DNA from: Planctomycetia bacterium
GTDB lineage: Bacteria; Planctomycetota; Planctomycetia; Gemmatales; Gemmataceae
Length of the DNA stretch: 64,000 bases
Reading direction: 5' to 3'
Assembly: GCA_005786805.1 (NCBI GenBank)
Contig: SYCV01000066.1
Coordinates: 62,001 to 126,000, forward strand
Part shown: positions 28,064 through 38,900 of the stretch, one piece after another
How positions within the stretch are numbered: the stretch's first letter is position 1
How the letters are laid out: every line of letters begins with the position of its first letter
The notes under the pieces: generated by a model
The model's input: the letters and a program-made list of their open reading frames with translations, nothing else
What the model was told of the DNA's origin: nothing
Databases searched by the model: none
Translations under genes and position numbers: made by a program

Positions 28064-29175
28064 GATTGGAAAAGTGACTTGGTGTCTTGGTGGGTGGTAT
28101 GCATAAAATAGCCCGGGTTGAATTCTGTTTTTTCTCCCAATAACAATGATTTTATTACCATTGCTGTGGCGGGGGAGGTTTGAAGGCCTTGTCGAAAATG
28201 TCCGGTCGCAAAATATAAGTTTTCTGAGAATGGGGATTTTCCTATTAATGGCCGGCCATTACTGGATGCGGGTCGTAATCCAGACCATTGATCAATTATC
28301 TTGGCTTTTTCGATATCGGGGATGATATCACATGCTGTTTTAAACAAAAGGTCCCGTGCATCGGATGAAGTGCTTGGGTTGAATCCGACATCCTCCTCGG
28401 TTGATCCCACCAGGACCAAGTCGTCTCTTCTGGGCACAATATACATTTTTCCATTGAGAATGATTTCCTTGAGTTTCAAAGAGGATTGCAAAAGAAGCAT
28501 TTGACCTTTGATTGGGAAAATATTTACATCAATTTGTTCTTGTTTCAAAAAAATTCCAGACCAGCATCCGGTGGTGATAATGAATTGATCCGCGGTAAAC
28601 ACTCCTGATTCGGAATCCAACCCAATGATTTTTTCTCCTTTTCTAAGCAGCCCGGTGATTTTGCAGTCATTGTATATTTTGACTCCAAGTGATATGCAGG
28701 CCTTTGTAAGTGCTTTTAAATGCCTTGGGTTTCTGATTTGTGCCATATCTTGAAAGTGGATGGCTTTTTCGAATTTTTTACTGATATGCGGAAATGAACT
28801 GTGAAGTTCGGGCGCATCGACCCTTTTAAAATTAATATTTTCTTGTTGGAATCCCTGTTCACTCATCTCATCAAATTCTTGGGTTAGTTCCAGTCCACCA
28901 CAAACGGTGTAACCATTATTTATCCCGGTTAATTGCAATAATTCTGAAGATAACTCTGGGAAAAGTTGGGCACTTTTGGCCCTTAGCCAATCGACGGGAT
29001 TTTTCGCATGGCAGGGATTTCCGGGAGGAATAATCCCGGCACCAGCCCAGGATGCCTTTCGAAAAGGTAAATATTGATCAACCAGGCTTACCCTTATTTT
29101 GCTTTTGGCAAGAGTGTATGCGGTGCTTAACCCGATTACACCCGCCCCAACTATGATAATGTCTTGTGAATACAT
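28060..29175 (-). CDS. glycine oxidase ThiO-like FAD-dependent oxidoreductase
   Basis: DIIIVGAGVIGLSTAYTLAKSKIRVSLVDQ; ASWAGAGIIPPG; WSGLRPASSNGRPLIGKSPFSENLYFATGHFRQGLQTSPATAMVI. Confidence 0.9.
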   Translation of the reverse strand: MYSQDIIIVGAGVIGLSTAYTLAKSKIRVSLVDQYLPFRKASWAGAGIIPPGNPCHAKNPVDWLRAKSAQLFPELSSELLQLTGINNGYTVCGGLELTQEFDEMSEQGFQQENINFKRVDAPELHSSFPHISKKFEKAIHFQDMAQIRNPRHLKALTKACISLGVKIYNDCKITGLLRKGEKIIGLDSESGVFTADQFIITTGCWSGIFLKQEQIDVNIFPIKGQMLLLQSSLKLKEIILNGKMYIVPRRDDLVLVGSTEEDVGFNPSTSSDARDLLFKTACDIIPDIEKAKIIDQWSGLRPASSNGRPLIGKSPFSENLYFATGHFRQGLQTSPATAMVIKSLLLGEKTEFNPGYFMHTTHQDTKSLFQS

Positions 29176-29268
29176 ATTTCTTTTATAGTGAAATAAGCCT
29201 TATATTTGTGGGGTGATTTCTGTAAATTCATGATATGTCCGAATTATTATATACATGGCATTGATAGG

Positions 29269-31200
29269 ATGGTTTCTGTGGCCTTCGACCCGCATACCTT
29301 GGAACTTTTGCAATTTACCAAAATAAGGGAGATGACCGCTTCCTATTGTTTTACATCACTTGGCAAAGAGCGGGCCCATCAGCTCGACAGGATCGATAGC
29401 TTAGAAGTTCTTAGAGAAGAGATACTACTCGTGACAGAAATGGTCATGGGGCTTTCCCTTGGCCAGTCCCCACCCTTTGCAGGCCTATCCGACATAAGGG
29501 TTTTGGTAAGGCGTGCCTCGATTGGGTCCCAGCTTACCGCGGAACAACTGCTACAGATTTCAGATACCTTGGTTTGTTCCGGTCATATTTATCGCTACAG
29601 GATGAAGCTGCATGAATCCCTGATGACTCTCTCAGACCTGCTTGCACCAGTTGAGGATTTCAGCCTTACCGCCAAAATGATACAGGGGTGCATTGATCCA
29701 AGGGGGCAGGTTCTTGACATGGCTAGCACTGAACTTGCGGCAATCCGATCAAAAATATCCGTGATCGAGGAAGCTATTCAGGTTCAAATAAGAAAAATCA
29801 TTTCTGATCCGGAAATTAAAAAGATTCTTCGTTATCCCAACGCGACATTCAGTGGTGATCATTGTGTGTTACCGATACCTGCGAATCACAGGCAAAAAAT
29901 CCAAGGCGTGGTCCATCGTACAAGTAGTACTGGGGATACGCTTTTTATTGAGCCCGCGCGAATTGCAAAACTTAGTTCTGATCGTTCTGTTTTGAAGGCG
30001 GAGGAATTGAGAGAGATTGGTAAAATCCTAAGAAGACTCAGCTCGGAAGTTGGGAAAATCGCGACTCCCATCACTTTTTCTGTTGAGATATTGGCCCATC
30101 TGGATTTGATCTATGGAAAGGCCAAATTCAGTATTGATTTCAACATGGTTCCTCCGATTGTGGAAAAGGGCACTTTGCTTTTGCTCAAGCAAGCAAGACA
30201 TCCCCTGGTTGAGGATTTGTTGAAAAAACAAAATTTTCAGAATGATGGGGATAAAGAAAGAAGAATGATAGTTCCGATTGATGTGACCCTTGGTGGCGAT
30301 TATCGGTTGCTTGTGATAACAGGGCCAAATACTGGGGGAAAAACAATCTCCCTCAAGACTGTTGGCTTATTGACAGTAATGGCTTTGTCGGGAATGCATG
30401 TTCCAGCTTCCGCTGGTTGTGTTATTCCAAAATTGGATGATATTTACGCGGATATAGGTGATGAACAAAGCATTGAACAGTCATTGAGCACATTTAGTTC
30501 TCATATTTCAAGAATATCCGAGATATTCAAGCGTGTTGGTTCCAAAAGTCTTGTTCTATTGGATGAAATGGGTGCGGGTACGGACCCTGTTGAGGGGGCT
30601 GCTTTAGGTCGTGCAATTCTTGACGGGCTAGGGGATAACAAATGCCTTGGGATGGTGACGACCCATCTGGGAGATTTAAAAACCTATGCCTTGGATCATG
30701 ATTTTGCCCAAAACGCAGCTGTTGAATTTGATTTGGAAACATTGCGTCCAACCTACAGGCTTCTAACGGGAAGGTTCGGGAAAAGTAATGCATTAAGGAT
30801 TGCAAGGCGGCTTGAGTTTCCCATCGATCTTTTGAAGAAAGCGCATCGCCATTTGAAAAAGAAGCGCAAGGGAAAAAGATTGTCAAAGTTGCAGAGGGAA
30901 AAAGAAGAAATAACCAAGGAGCGGAATCTCATTTTGGAGGCGGAATTAGAAGCCCGACAGAAGGAAATGTTGGCCAGGCAGCAGGATATCGCACGCAGGA
31001 GAGAGAATGAGAAAATACAGGCGTTGCATGATTTTCGCATGAATTTGAAGGCTGGCGATGTGGTTCTTGTTCAAAGATTTGACAAGGATGGGAAAGTTGT
31101 CCGGGTTGACCAGAAGCGTTGGCAAGCCAAAGTTAATGTGGGACTTGGGGAATGGGAAATCCCAATGGATGAAATTTTTCCCCCTGAGAAAACAAATTGA
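29269..31200 (+). CDS. MutS2-like ATPase lacking a C-terminal Smr domain
   Basis: MVSVAFDPHTLELLQFTKIREMTASYCFTSLGKERA; TGPNTGGKTISLKTVGLLTVMALSGMHVPA; DIYADIGDEQSIEQSLSTFSSH; LLDEMGAGTDPVEGAALGRAIL; ends after a KOW-like GDVVLVQRFDKDGKVVRVD segment. Confidence 0.92.
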   Translation: MVSVAFDPHTLELLQFTKIREMTASYCFTSLGKERAHQLDRIDSLEVLREEILLVTEMVMGLSLGQSPPFAGLSDIRVLVRRASIGSQLTAEQLLQISDTLVCSGHIYRYRMKLHESLMTLSDLLAPVEDFSLTAKMIQGCIDPRGQVLDMASTELAAIRSKISVIEEAIQVQIRKIISDPEIKKILRYPNATFSGDHCVLPIPANHRQKIQGVVHRTSSTGDTLFIEPARIAKLSSDRSVLKAEELREIGKILRRLSSEVGKIATPITFSVEILAHLDLIYGKAKFSIDFNMVPPIVEKGTLLLLKQARHPLVEDLLKKQNFQNDGDKERRMIVPIDVTLGGDYRLLVITGPNTGGKTISLKTVGLLTVMALSGMHVPASAGCVIPKLDDIYADIGDEQSIEQSLSTFSSHISRISEIFKRVGSKSLVLLDEMGAGTDPVEGAALGRAILDGLGDNKCLGMVTTHLGDLKTYALDHDFAQNAAVEFDLETLRPTYRLLTGRFGKSNALRIARRLEFPIDLLKKAHRHLKKKRKGKRLSKLQREKEEITKERNLILEAELEARQKEMLARQQDIARRRENEKIQALHDFRMNLKAGDVVLVQRFDKDGKVVRVDQKRWQAKVNVGLGEWEIPMDEIFPPEKTN

Positions 31201-31253
31201 TCATATCGCCGGCACCCACGGTTTAAAGTTTGCTTGATTTGGGTGATTTCGCA

Positions 31254-32132
31254 TTAAGCCTTGTTTGTTGGCGCATACCCAATGGTTTCGAGCATTTCTG
31301 GTTTAACTTTTGCAAGAAAACTGATCATTGTTCCCACGGTCAACCCTTCAATTATTCCAAGTGGGATGTGAAGAATGCATGTGATGAAAATGATTGGTTC
31401 CAAATTTGGGACGCCCGATATCAACATGATTGCTGAATGTAAAAATATGGTTAAGATCACTCCCGATATTCCGATGAAAAAACCAAGAGCGAACAGTATT
31501 CCTTTTTTTGATTTCATGAACCCCCAGGAAATGATCATGGAAGACACCATGAAACCGAGAATCGTTTTGGGTGATGACGCAAAAATAATTAATTGATCAG
31601 GGATTTGTGATTTTTCGAGAAAATTAAACTGCCATACTAGCATCATTATTCCCGAAGTGATTGAAAATAGGCAGGCATTTGTGATGAAAAATATGATGAG
31701 GAACTGGACTGCTGGTTTACCCGATAAAAGAGGTTTTTGAATGGTTTTGGTCAAAATGTTTATTAATAAGGCTGGGATAGTCATTACGCAAATGTTTAGA
31801 CCCAGCGATAGGAATCCGCCATGGGCAAATAGAAGGGATTGCAAAAGCAAGGCTGGAGCGATGGCGAGGACGGCATGTTGGCCAAGAAGCACCCCGATAA
31901 GTCCATTTAAAAGAAGATGTGTTTTTGGGCCGCCAGGAATCTGGATCGGTAAAAGACTGGTTAGAAAAAAAACCGCCGTCAAAAATGAGATTTTTGGGAT
32001 GTCGTTGTCTGGAAGTTTTCTGCCTCCGAGGAATATCAGCAGAAACGCGATTCCCCAACCCATGATTATTCCTGTTCCCAGGATCAAGCCATCGGGGAGA
32101 TGTACTGCAAATATAGGCTCAATAAAATCCAT
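31254..32132 (-). CDS. cbiM: CbiM-type energy-coupling factor transporter S component/permease (cobalt/nickel)
   Basis: VHLPDGLILG; GPKTHLLLNGLIGVLLGQHAVLAIAPALLLQSLLFAHGGFLSLGLNICVMTIPALL. Confidence 0.88.
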   Translation of the reverse strand: MDFIEPIFAVHLPDGLILGTGIIMGWGIAFLLIFLGGRKLPDNDIPKISFLTAVFFLTSLLPIQIPGGPKTHLLLNGLIGVLLGQHAVLAIAPALLLQSLLFAHGGFLSLGLNICVMTIPALLINILTKTIQKPLLSGKPAVQFLIIFFITNACLFSITSGIMMLVWQFNFLEKSQIPDQLIIFASSPKTILGFMVSSMIISWGFMKSKKGILFALGFFIGISGVILTIFLHSAIMLISGVPNLEPIIFITCILHIPLGIIEGLTVGTMISFLAKVKPEMLETIGYAPTNKA

Positions 32133-32141
32133 TTGTTGAGG

Positions 32142-32933
32142 TCATGGGGTTTGCGGAGTATCAACAAAATACCAGAAGGTGGTTCGCTGTCTTAAGGTTC
32201 TGGTCTCATTATTTTTCATTGTCACTGATTCCCTCGCTTCTGTCGTGATGCTCCACCATCCTGAACTTGGCGCTGAGAATGATACTATTCCAGAATCATC
32301 AGCTTTTGATGTGAAAGTTATAAGTTCATCGGGAGGAAGGTTCTTGGGGGGAATTGGATTCCATTTTTCGATTTCAAACATCCAGCCTTTTGGTGGCGAA
32401 AGTTTCTTTCGTGCCTGTTCATTGATCTGAAATCGGGCGATCATTCCCGGCAAAATGCCATAAGGTCTAGTTATGGGCATAAGTTCAAATTCCGTGATTG
32501 GTCCGGCATCCCAATTGTTCTGGGTTTGGACATGCACCACAACCTTGATCGTGTCTTGGATGAATTCCTTTTCAGATTCCATCCATACAGGTTGTGATTT
32601 TACGACGATCACATGATCTCCCCGGGACTCAGTTTTAAATTCACCCCTGAAGAAGGTTGTTTCTTTTTTGCCGGACTTGTCCTTCAAAGGTTTAAAACTA
32701 TTGGTGATATCTGCTGTTGATCCTTTTGGTGATTGAAGGATTACTTTCTCGGGTTTAAGGGTGTCTTGTAATTCGCATTCGAATGGGTGCCCAAACTTGA
32801 AATCAAAAACGACGTTGTCACCTTTTTGCAGGGATGCTTTGTCCGGAATTAAAATATGGAAGTGTGCAAATGATAAGGTTGAGAGTGATAACATCACCAA
32901 AACAGTATAAAGTCTGATCATTTTCAGGCCCAT
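32142..32933 (-). CDS. DUF4198-family periplasmic protein (NikM-like)
   Basis: Signal peptide followed by FAHFHILIPDKASLQKGDNVVFDFKFGHPFECELQD; immediately upstream of cbiM on the same strand. Confidence 0.75.
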   Translation of the reverse strand: MGLKMIRLYTVLVMLSLSTLSFAHFHILIPDKASLQKGDNVVFDFKFGHPFECELQDTLKPEKVILQSPKGSTADITNSFKPLKDKSGKKETTFFRGEFKTESRGDHVIVVKSQPVWMESEKEFIQDTIKVVVHVQTQNNWDAGPITEFELMPITRPYGILPGMIARFQINEQARKKLSPPKGWMFEIEKWNPIPPKNLPPDELITFTSKADDSGIVSFSAPSSGWWSITTEARESVTMKNNETRTLRQRTTFWYFVDTPQTP

Positions 32934-32992
32934 TGGGGAATAATCAATAATAAAAGTCTAGGAATAATCGAGCCAAGAGTCATGTTTTAACC

Positions 32993-35900
32993 CTAAGATT
33001 TCACATTGATAAAATGTCCCAAGTGCTCCTTGAGGAATTCTGAGAGCCTCGGGATCGAAAAATCTTCTGGTTTTCTAAATCTTAAAATAATGACGTCCAT
33101 TTCGTTGCGATGCTCAATTTTTTCCTGTTCAAAGCCAATTCCGGAGGCTCCAGCAAGATTAACCTTTCCAGCGGGACCCGATAACCTGACCTCTAAAGAT
33201 TCATTACCTTTTGTTTTTACCATCATCCAACTGTGGGTGATTCCCTTGACCCTGAATGTCACGCAATCCCTGCTATCCCAATGGGTTTCAAGGTTTTTTC
33301 CTGCTTTGCCCGCGCAATCAAGAACGTCCTCCAAGATTCCCCTATCCCAGAATAATTTCTTTCCGATTGGAAAACCTTTTTCTCCAAGATGCCATTTTTT
33401 TCCATGAAGTTTCCATGGCATTAGGTCTTCCGGTTTCATGGACAATCGCTGGTTATGGCTCAGGTAAGAATCACACGCTGAGTCAATAAATTCCTTGAAA
33501 GCGTCAGTTTTAATTTCTGAAAGACGATGCACAAGAATGGTGACTTGCTGCCAGGGCGATTTTTTCAGATTCCCCACCCTGACTCGTGGTTCATTTCCAT
33601 AAATTTCAAGTCCGGAGGTGTTGTTTAATGTTGGGATTCCCAGGCTTGAATCTAGTTCTTCCTCTTTGAATGTGTTTTTTGGCACTCGGAAAACAAGGCG
33701 TAGCAACCATTCATGCCCGGTGAGCGCGTGGCAAAACCAAGAGGCAGGTTTTCCCTGGGAAGTCAATTCAACCACATTTCGTTCATTCCAATTTGTGGGT
33801 GCGAATTGTTTTTTAGCCTGGACCATCTTTTCAAGAAACTCAAGCGCCTGGCCATCCCACCTGCAGGGTTTGCCATCCAAAGTTATTCGGTTTATGGTGT
33901 GCCATGCTTTTCCATCTGATTCCCAAGGCATTTTGACTTCATCACCCAGGTCTTTGATGTTGATGGATTTTTCTTTTTCAGAAAGAGCCTTGATAAGGTT
34001 ATAAACTGGACGCATGGCTACGGGGCCAGCCTTCAATACTGGAAGCAAAGCTTTGGCTGTGTGGGATAAACCTGTGGTATTTGATGGGGTGTCAGAAGGC
34101 TCGAGCTTTTCCCACTTTGCATCCACAATTGATTCTGGCGGGCCCTGAGCCACGACAATACCACCCTCCGGTCCAGCTTCCGGTCCAAGATCTATGATCC
34201 AGTCGGAATTTTTGATCACGTCAAGATTGTGTTCAACCAATACCACTGTGTTGCCCAAGTCAACCAACCGGTGCAATACTTCAAGGAGTTTCCTGACATC
34301 ATCGAAATGAAGTCCCGTGGTTGGTTCATCAAGTATGTAAATGGTTTTACCCGTGTTGGGCCTTGCAAGTTCTGCTGCAAGTTTCACACGCTGTGCTTCA
34401 CCCCCGGATAAAGTCGGGGCGGATTGGCCGAGAGCCATATAACCCAGTCCAACATCCTCAAGCGTTTGTAATATCTGCCTGATTTTAGGTTGGTTTTCAA
34501 ACAAGGCCAGGGCATCGCTGATGCGCATTTGCAAAACATCTGCGATGGATTTTCCCTTATACAAAACGGCCAAGGTCTCTGGATTGTAACGCTTGCCCTT
34601 GCAGGTATCACACTCAAGCCATACATCCGGCAGGAAATGCATTTCAATGCATTTTTGGCCATTGCCTTCGCAAGCATCACATCTGCCGCCTAGTTTGTTG
34701 AAACTAAATCTTCTAGGTTGGTAGCCTCTTACCTTTGATTCCGGAAGTTTACTGAATAATTCACGAAGATGATCAAAAACTCCAGTATATGTAGCTGGAT
34801 TGGACTGGGGTGAATTTCCCAATGGATCCTGGTCTACATTGATTACCTTGTCAACATTCTCCAGACCTAAAATTTCATCATGCGCGGTTGCTGGCATTCG
34901 AGCACGGTGCAATTTTCGGGCGAGTGTCTGGTATAAAACCTCATTGATGAGTGAGCTTTTTCCTGAACCACTGACTCCCGTTACGGAAATTAATGCACCG
35001 AGTGGGATCCAGACATCTATGTTTTTCAAATTGTTTTGTCTTGCACCCCGAATGCATAGTTTTGCCGATGGGTTGAAATAGCCTGAAGTATTCCTTAAAA
35101 GTCTCCTATTGGCTGGAACAGGGATGGATTTTTTTCCTGAAAGGTAGTTGCCAGTAAGCGAAGAATCTGATTTAAGCACTTTCGCGGGACTTCCACTTGC
35201 GGTTATTGTGCCTCCCAAGGTTCCGGCACCTGGGCCGAAATCGATAAGGTGATCAGCGGAAGATATAACCTCTCTGTCGTGCTCCACCATGATCAGGGTG
35301 TTTCCTAGATCACGAAGTTTCTGCAATGCCTTTAAAAGTCTTTGGTTATCCCTGGGGTGTAATCCAATTGTAGGTTCATCAAGAACATACAGTACCCCTG
35401 TGAGACCGCTTCCCACCTGGCTTGCAAGTCGGATTCTTTGGGATTCACCACCCGAAAGGGTGGGCCCTGAACGATCCAAGGTGACATAGTCCAATCCAAC
35501 ATCAACCAGTAACTGCAATCTTCCAACAATCTCCCTGATTAGTTCCCCGGCAATTTTTTTCTGTGCGGTGGAAAGGGAGAGCCCTTTGAAATAATGCAAG
35601 GATTCCTTCAAAGGCAATGCCTCCAGTTCTCCGATTGTCAACGATGGGAGGCCTTTGCCAAAGTGAAGTTTGCAAGCGGAAGCATCATCCCGAAGCCTGG
35701 ATCCCCTGCAGGTGCCACAGGCCACATCGCTTACAAGGCTATCAAGCTTAGCCCTGTAAAAGGAACTTACCCTAGAAGCTTCCTCGAGAGCAGGGAAGAT
35801 TCCCTTGTATTGGAAAAGCACCTTTGATTTTGCTCCCGGGCCATTTGAAATCTCGGCTTCAAGCCATTCTTCATCCGTGCCATGGAACAAAACCCGTTGC

Positions 35901-38900
35901 TGGTTTGCGGAAAATTGATCCAATTTGGTGTCGAGATTGAAACCGCCTGCAAGTGCGATTGCCGATGCGAATGGAAGAAAATCAGTGTTTTTTTCTAGGT
36001 CGGGCCATGCTGAGAGCGCACCCTTCCTGAGGCTTAAGGAAGGATCCCGGACCAACAGGGCAGGGTTGGCCCCTTGTTGTTTTCCCAGCCCCTCGCAGGA
36101 TGGGCACCATCCCAACGGACTATTGAACGAGAAGTGATGGGGATTTAACGGTTCAAAGCCACGATTGCATTTGTTGCAGGAAAAATGCTGGCTATATTTG
36201 TCGACCTTCCAGTTTTCCTCAGGAAATTGATCGTCAACATGTGCGACATGGAGCATGCCTTTGCCCAGATCCAAGCCGGATTCCACAGCATCGCAAATTC
36301 GGGTTCGCATTCCCGGTTTGATGACAAGTCTGTCAACGACGACCTCAACATTATGTTTTCTACGGTGGTCAATTTCTGGAATGTTTTCAAAAGTGTGAAG
36401 TTTGCCGTCGATTCGTACTCTCAGATAACCAGCTCCACGGATTTCATTGAAAATGGAATCAAATGAATCCTGTCCCTTTCTTTCAATTGGGGCCATGAGG
36501 TAGATCTTTGAGCCTTCCTCCATGGATTCAATTTTGGAGATGATTTCGTCCGAGGTTTGCGTGCCTACCGGAATCCTGCACTTGGGACAGAAAGGTTCTC
36601 CCAGCCTGCAAAAAAGAATCCTCAGGTAATCATGGATTTCCGTTATCGTGCCGATGGTAGAACGGGGGCTTTTGCTGTTGTTTTTCTGTTCGATGGCGAT
36701 TGCGGGGGATAATCCGGTGACATGCTCCACCCTTGGTTTTTGCATCTGTCCCAGAAATTGCCTTGCATACGCGGAAAGGGATTCAATATACCTTCGCTGG
36801 CCCTCAGCATAAATTGTATCCATCGCAAGCGAGCTTTTTCCTGAACCACTGGGGCCGGAGCAAACTGTCATCTTGTCTCTTGGGATCGATGCGCTGATAT
36901 TTTTAAGATTGTGTTGCTGCGCCCCTGCAACCTCGATGAACTTCAATGGCTTAAGCGCACCTTTTTTGTTGGAAACCGACTTTTGGGTTTTTGTTTCAAC
37001 TGGTTTGGGTTGAAGATGTTCACGCAGGGCCTTTCCGGTGTGGGATTTTTTGCAGGACTGAAGGTCTTCAGGGGTGCCGGCAAAAATTATCTCTCCGCCA
37101 CCTTTGCCACCATCCGGCCCAAGGTCGATTATCCAGTCGGCCGTTTTGATCACATCAAGATTATGCTCAATCACAAGTACTGTATTTCCAGAATCCACGA
37201 ATCCGTGAAGCACCTGCAGAAGTTTTCGAATATCCTCGAAATGCAGGCCTGTGGTTGGCTCATCAAGTAGATATAAAGTTTTGCCAGTGGATCTTTTGCA
37301 TAGTTCCTTGGCAAGTTTGATCCTTTGGGCTTCACCACCCGATAAAGTGGGGGCTGGTTGTCCAAGCTTCATGTAATCAAGCCCCACATCGTGAAGGGTT
37401 TTGATCATGGAGTGAATTTTTGGAATATTCTGGAAATGTTCAACTGCCTGTTGAATGTCCATTTCAAGCACTTCCTGGATGTTTTTTTCCTTGAAGCGCA
37501 CCTGCAATGTCTCCCGGTTGAACCTTCGCCCCTCACAAACGGGGCAGGTGACCCATACATCAGCAAGGAAATCCATTTCAAGCCGTGTGCTGCCATTTCC
37601 CTCGCATGCTTCACACCTGCCGCCCGGTCGATTAAAACTGAATCTGCCTTTTTGATATCCCCGAACTTTGGCTTCGGGTAACTCGGCAAACAATGACCTT
37701 ATTTCGTCAAATACCTTTATGTATGTGGCTGGGTTTGACCTTGGAGTTCTTCCAATTGCGGTTTGGTCTATATTGATGATTTTGTCAATATGCTGGTGGC
37801 CCTTGATGGAGTCATGTTCGCCGGGAGGCATTTTTGAAGCATGGGTGACCTCATCAGCTTCGTCCTGAGAATCTTCTTCGGTATCCGCCCCGCGCCCCTT
37901 GTTAAGGAGAGTTGAAAGTCCCCGTTTGAGAATGTCATTTACAAGCGAGCTTTTTCCGGAACCACTTGCTCCTGTCACGCAGATGAATTTTCCAAGTGGA
38001 AACTCCGCGTTAATGTTTTTTAGGTTGTGATGCCTGGCTCCGGTGACATTGATAAACAGCGAATTTCCTGTTCTTCTTTTTGGTGGTCCATTAATAGTGA
38101 TAACACCAGATAAATATTTTCCGGTCAGGCTGTTCTTGTTGCCGATGATTTCCTCGTAAGTCCCAGATGCGACAATTTCGCCCCCACGAACCCCGGGACC
38201 CGGGCCGAAGTCTACTATGAAATCGGCTGCGCGCATGGTGTCCTCATCGTGTTCCACCACGATCACTGTGTTTCCAAAGTCACGGAGCCTTTTCAGGCTT
38301 TCTATGAGCCTTTCATTATCTCTGGGATGAAGGCCTATGCTGGGTTCGTCAAGGATGTAAAGCACACCCACGAGGCCGCACCCAATTTGTCCGGCAAGTC
38401 TGATGCGTTGTGCCTCTCCACCTGAAAGCGTCGGAGCGGATCTTTCCAAAGACAGGTAGTGAAGGCCGAGATTTAGAAGGAAGCCAACTCTTCCGCGGAG
38501 TTCCTTAAGCACCTCATCAGCGATCAATGCTTGTATGGGAGAGATTTGTTTGGCGAGGGGGCCGTTAACAGGTGCGAGCCATTCCGCAAGGTCCGATACT
38601 GGAAGGGAGCAAAGGTCCACGAGGGTTTTTCCCGCGATTTTCACAGAGCGTGCCTGCGGATTTAATCTCTGCCCCTTGCATGATGAACATTTCATCACAC
38701 GCATGTATTTTTCGAGTTGGTATTTCCTTGGGCCAGCAGCGGTTTTTTTAAAACTTGCCTGTAATTGGGGCACTATCCCCTCCCAAACTCCCCCATGCTT
38801 CCATACTCCGCCACCCCGCATCTTCCATTCGTAGACGATGTGTTTTTCTCCGCTACCAAAAAGCAGCCAATCCTGGTGCTGTTTTGGTAGGTTTTTCCAG

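Noticed and set aside
27149-29175. CHAD protein plus ThiO-like oxidase as a polyphosphate-linked operon
   Set aside because: The ATGA overlap indicates co-transcription, but no polyphosphate kinase or other supporting gene is present; too weak for a finding.
31741-32139. 132-aa plus-strand ORF over cbiM
   Set aside because: Antisense shadow of a good membrane-protein gene.
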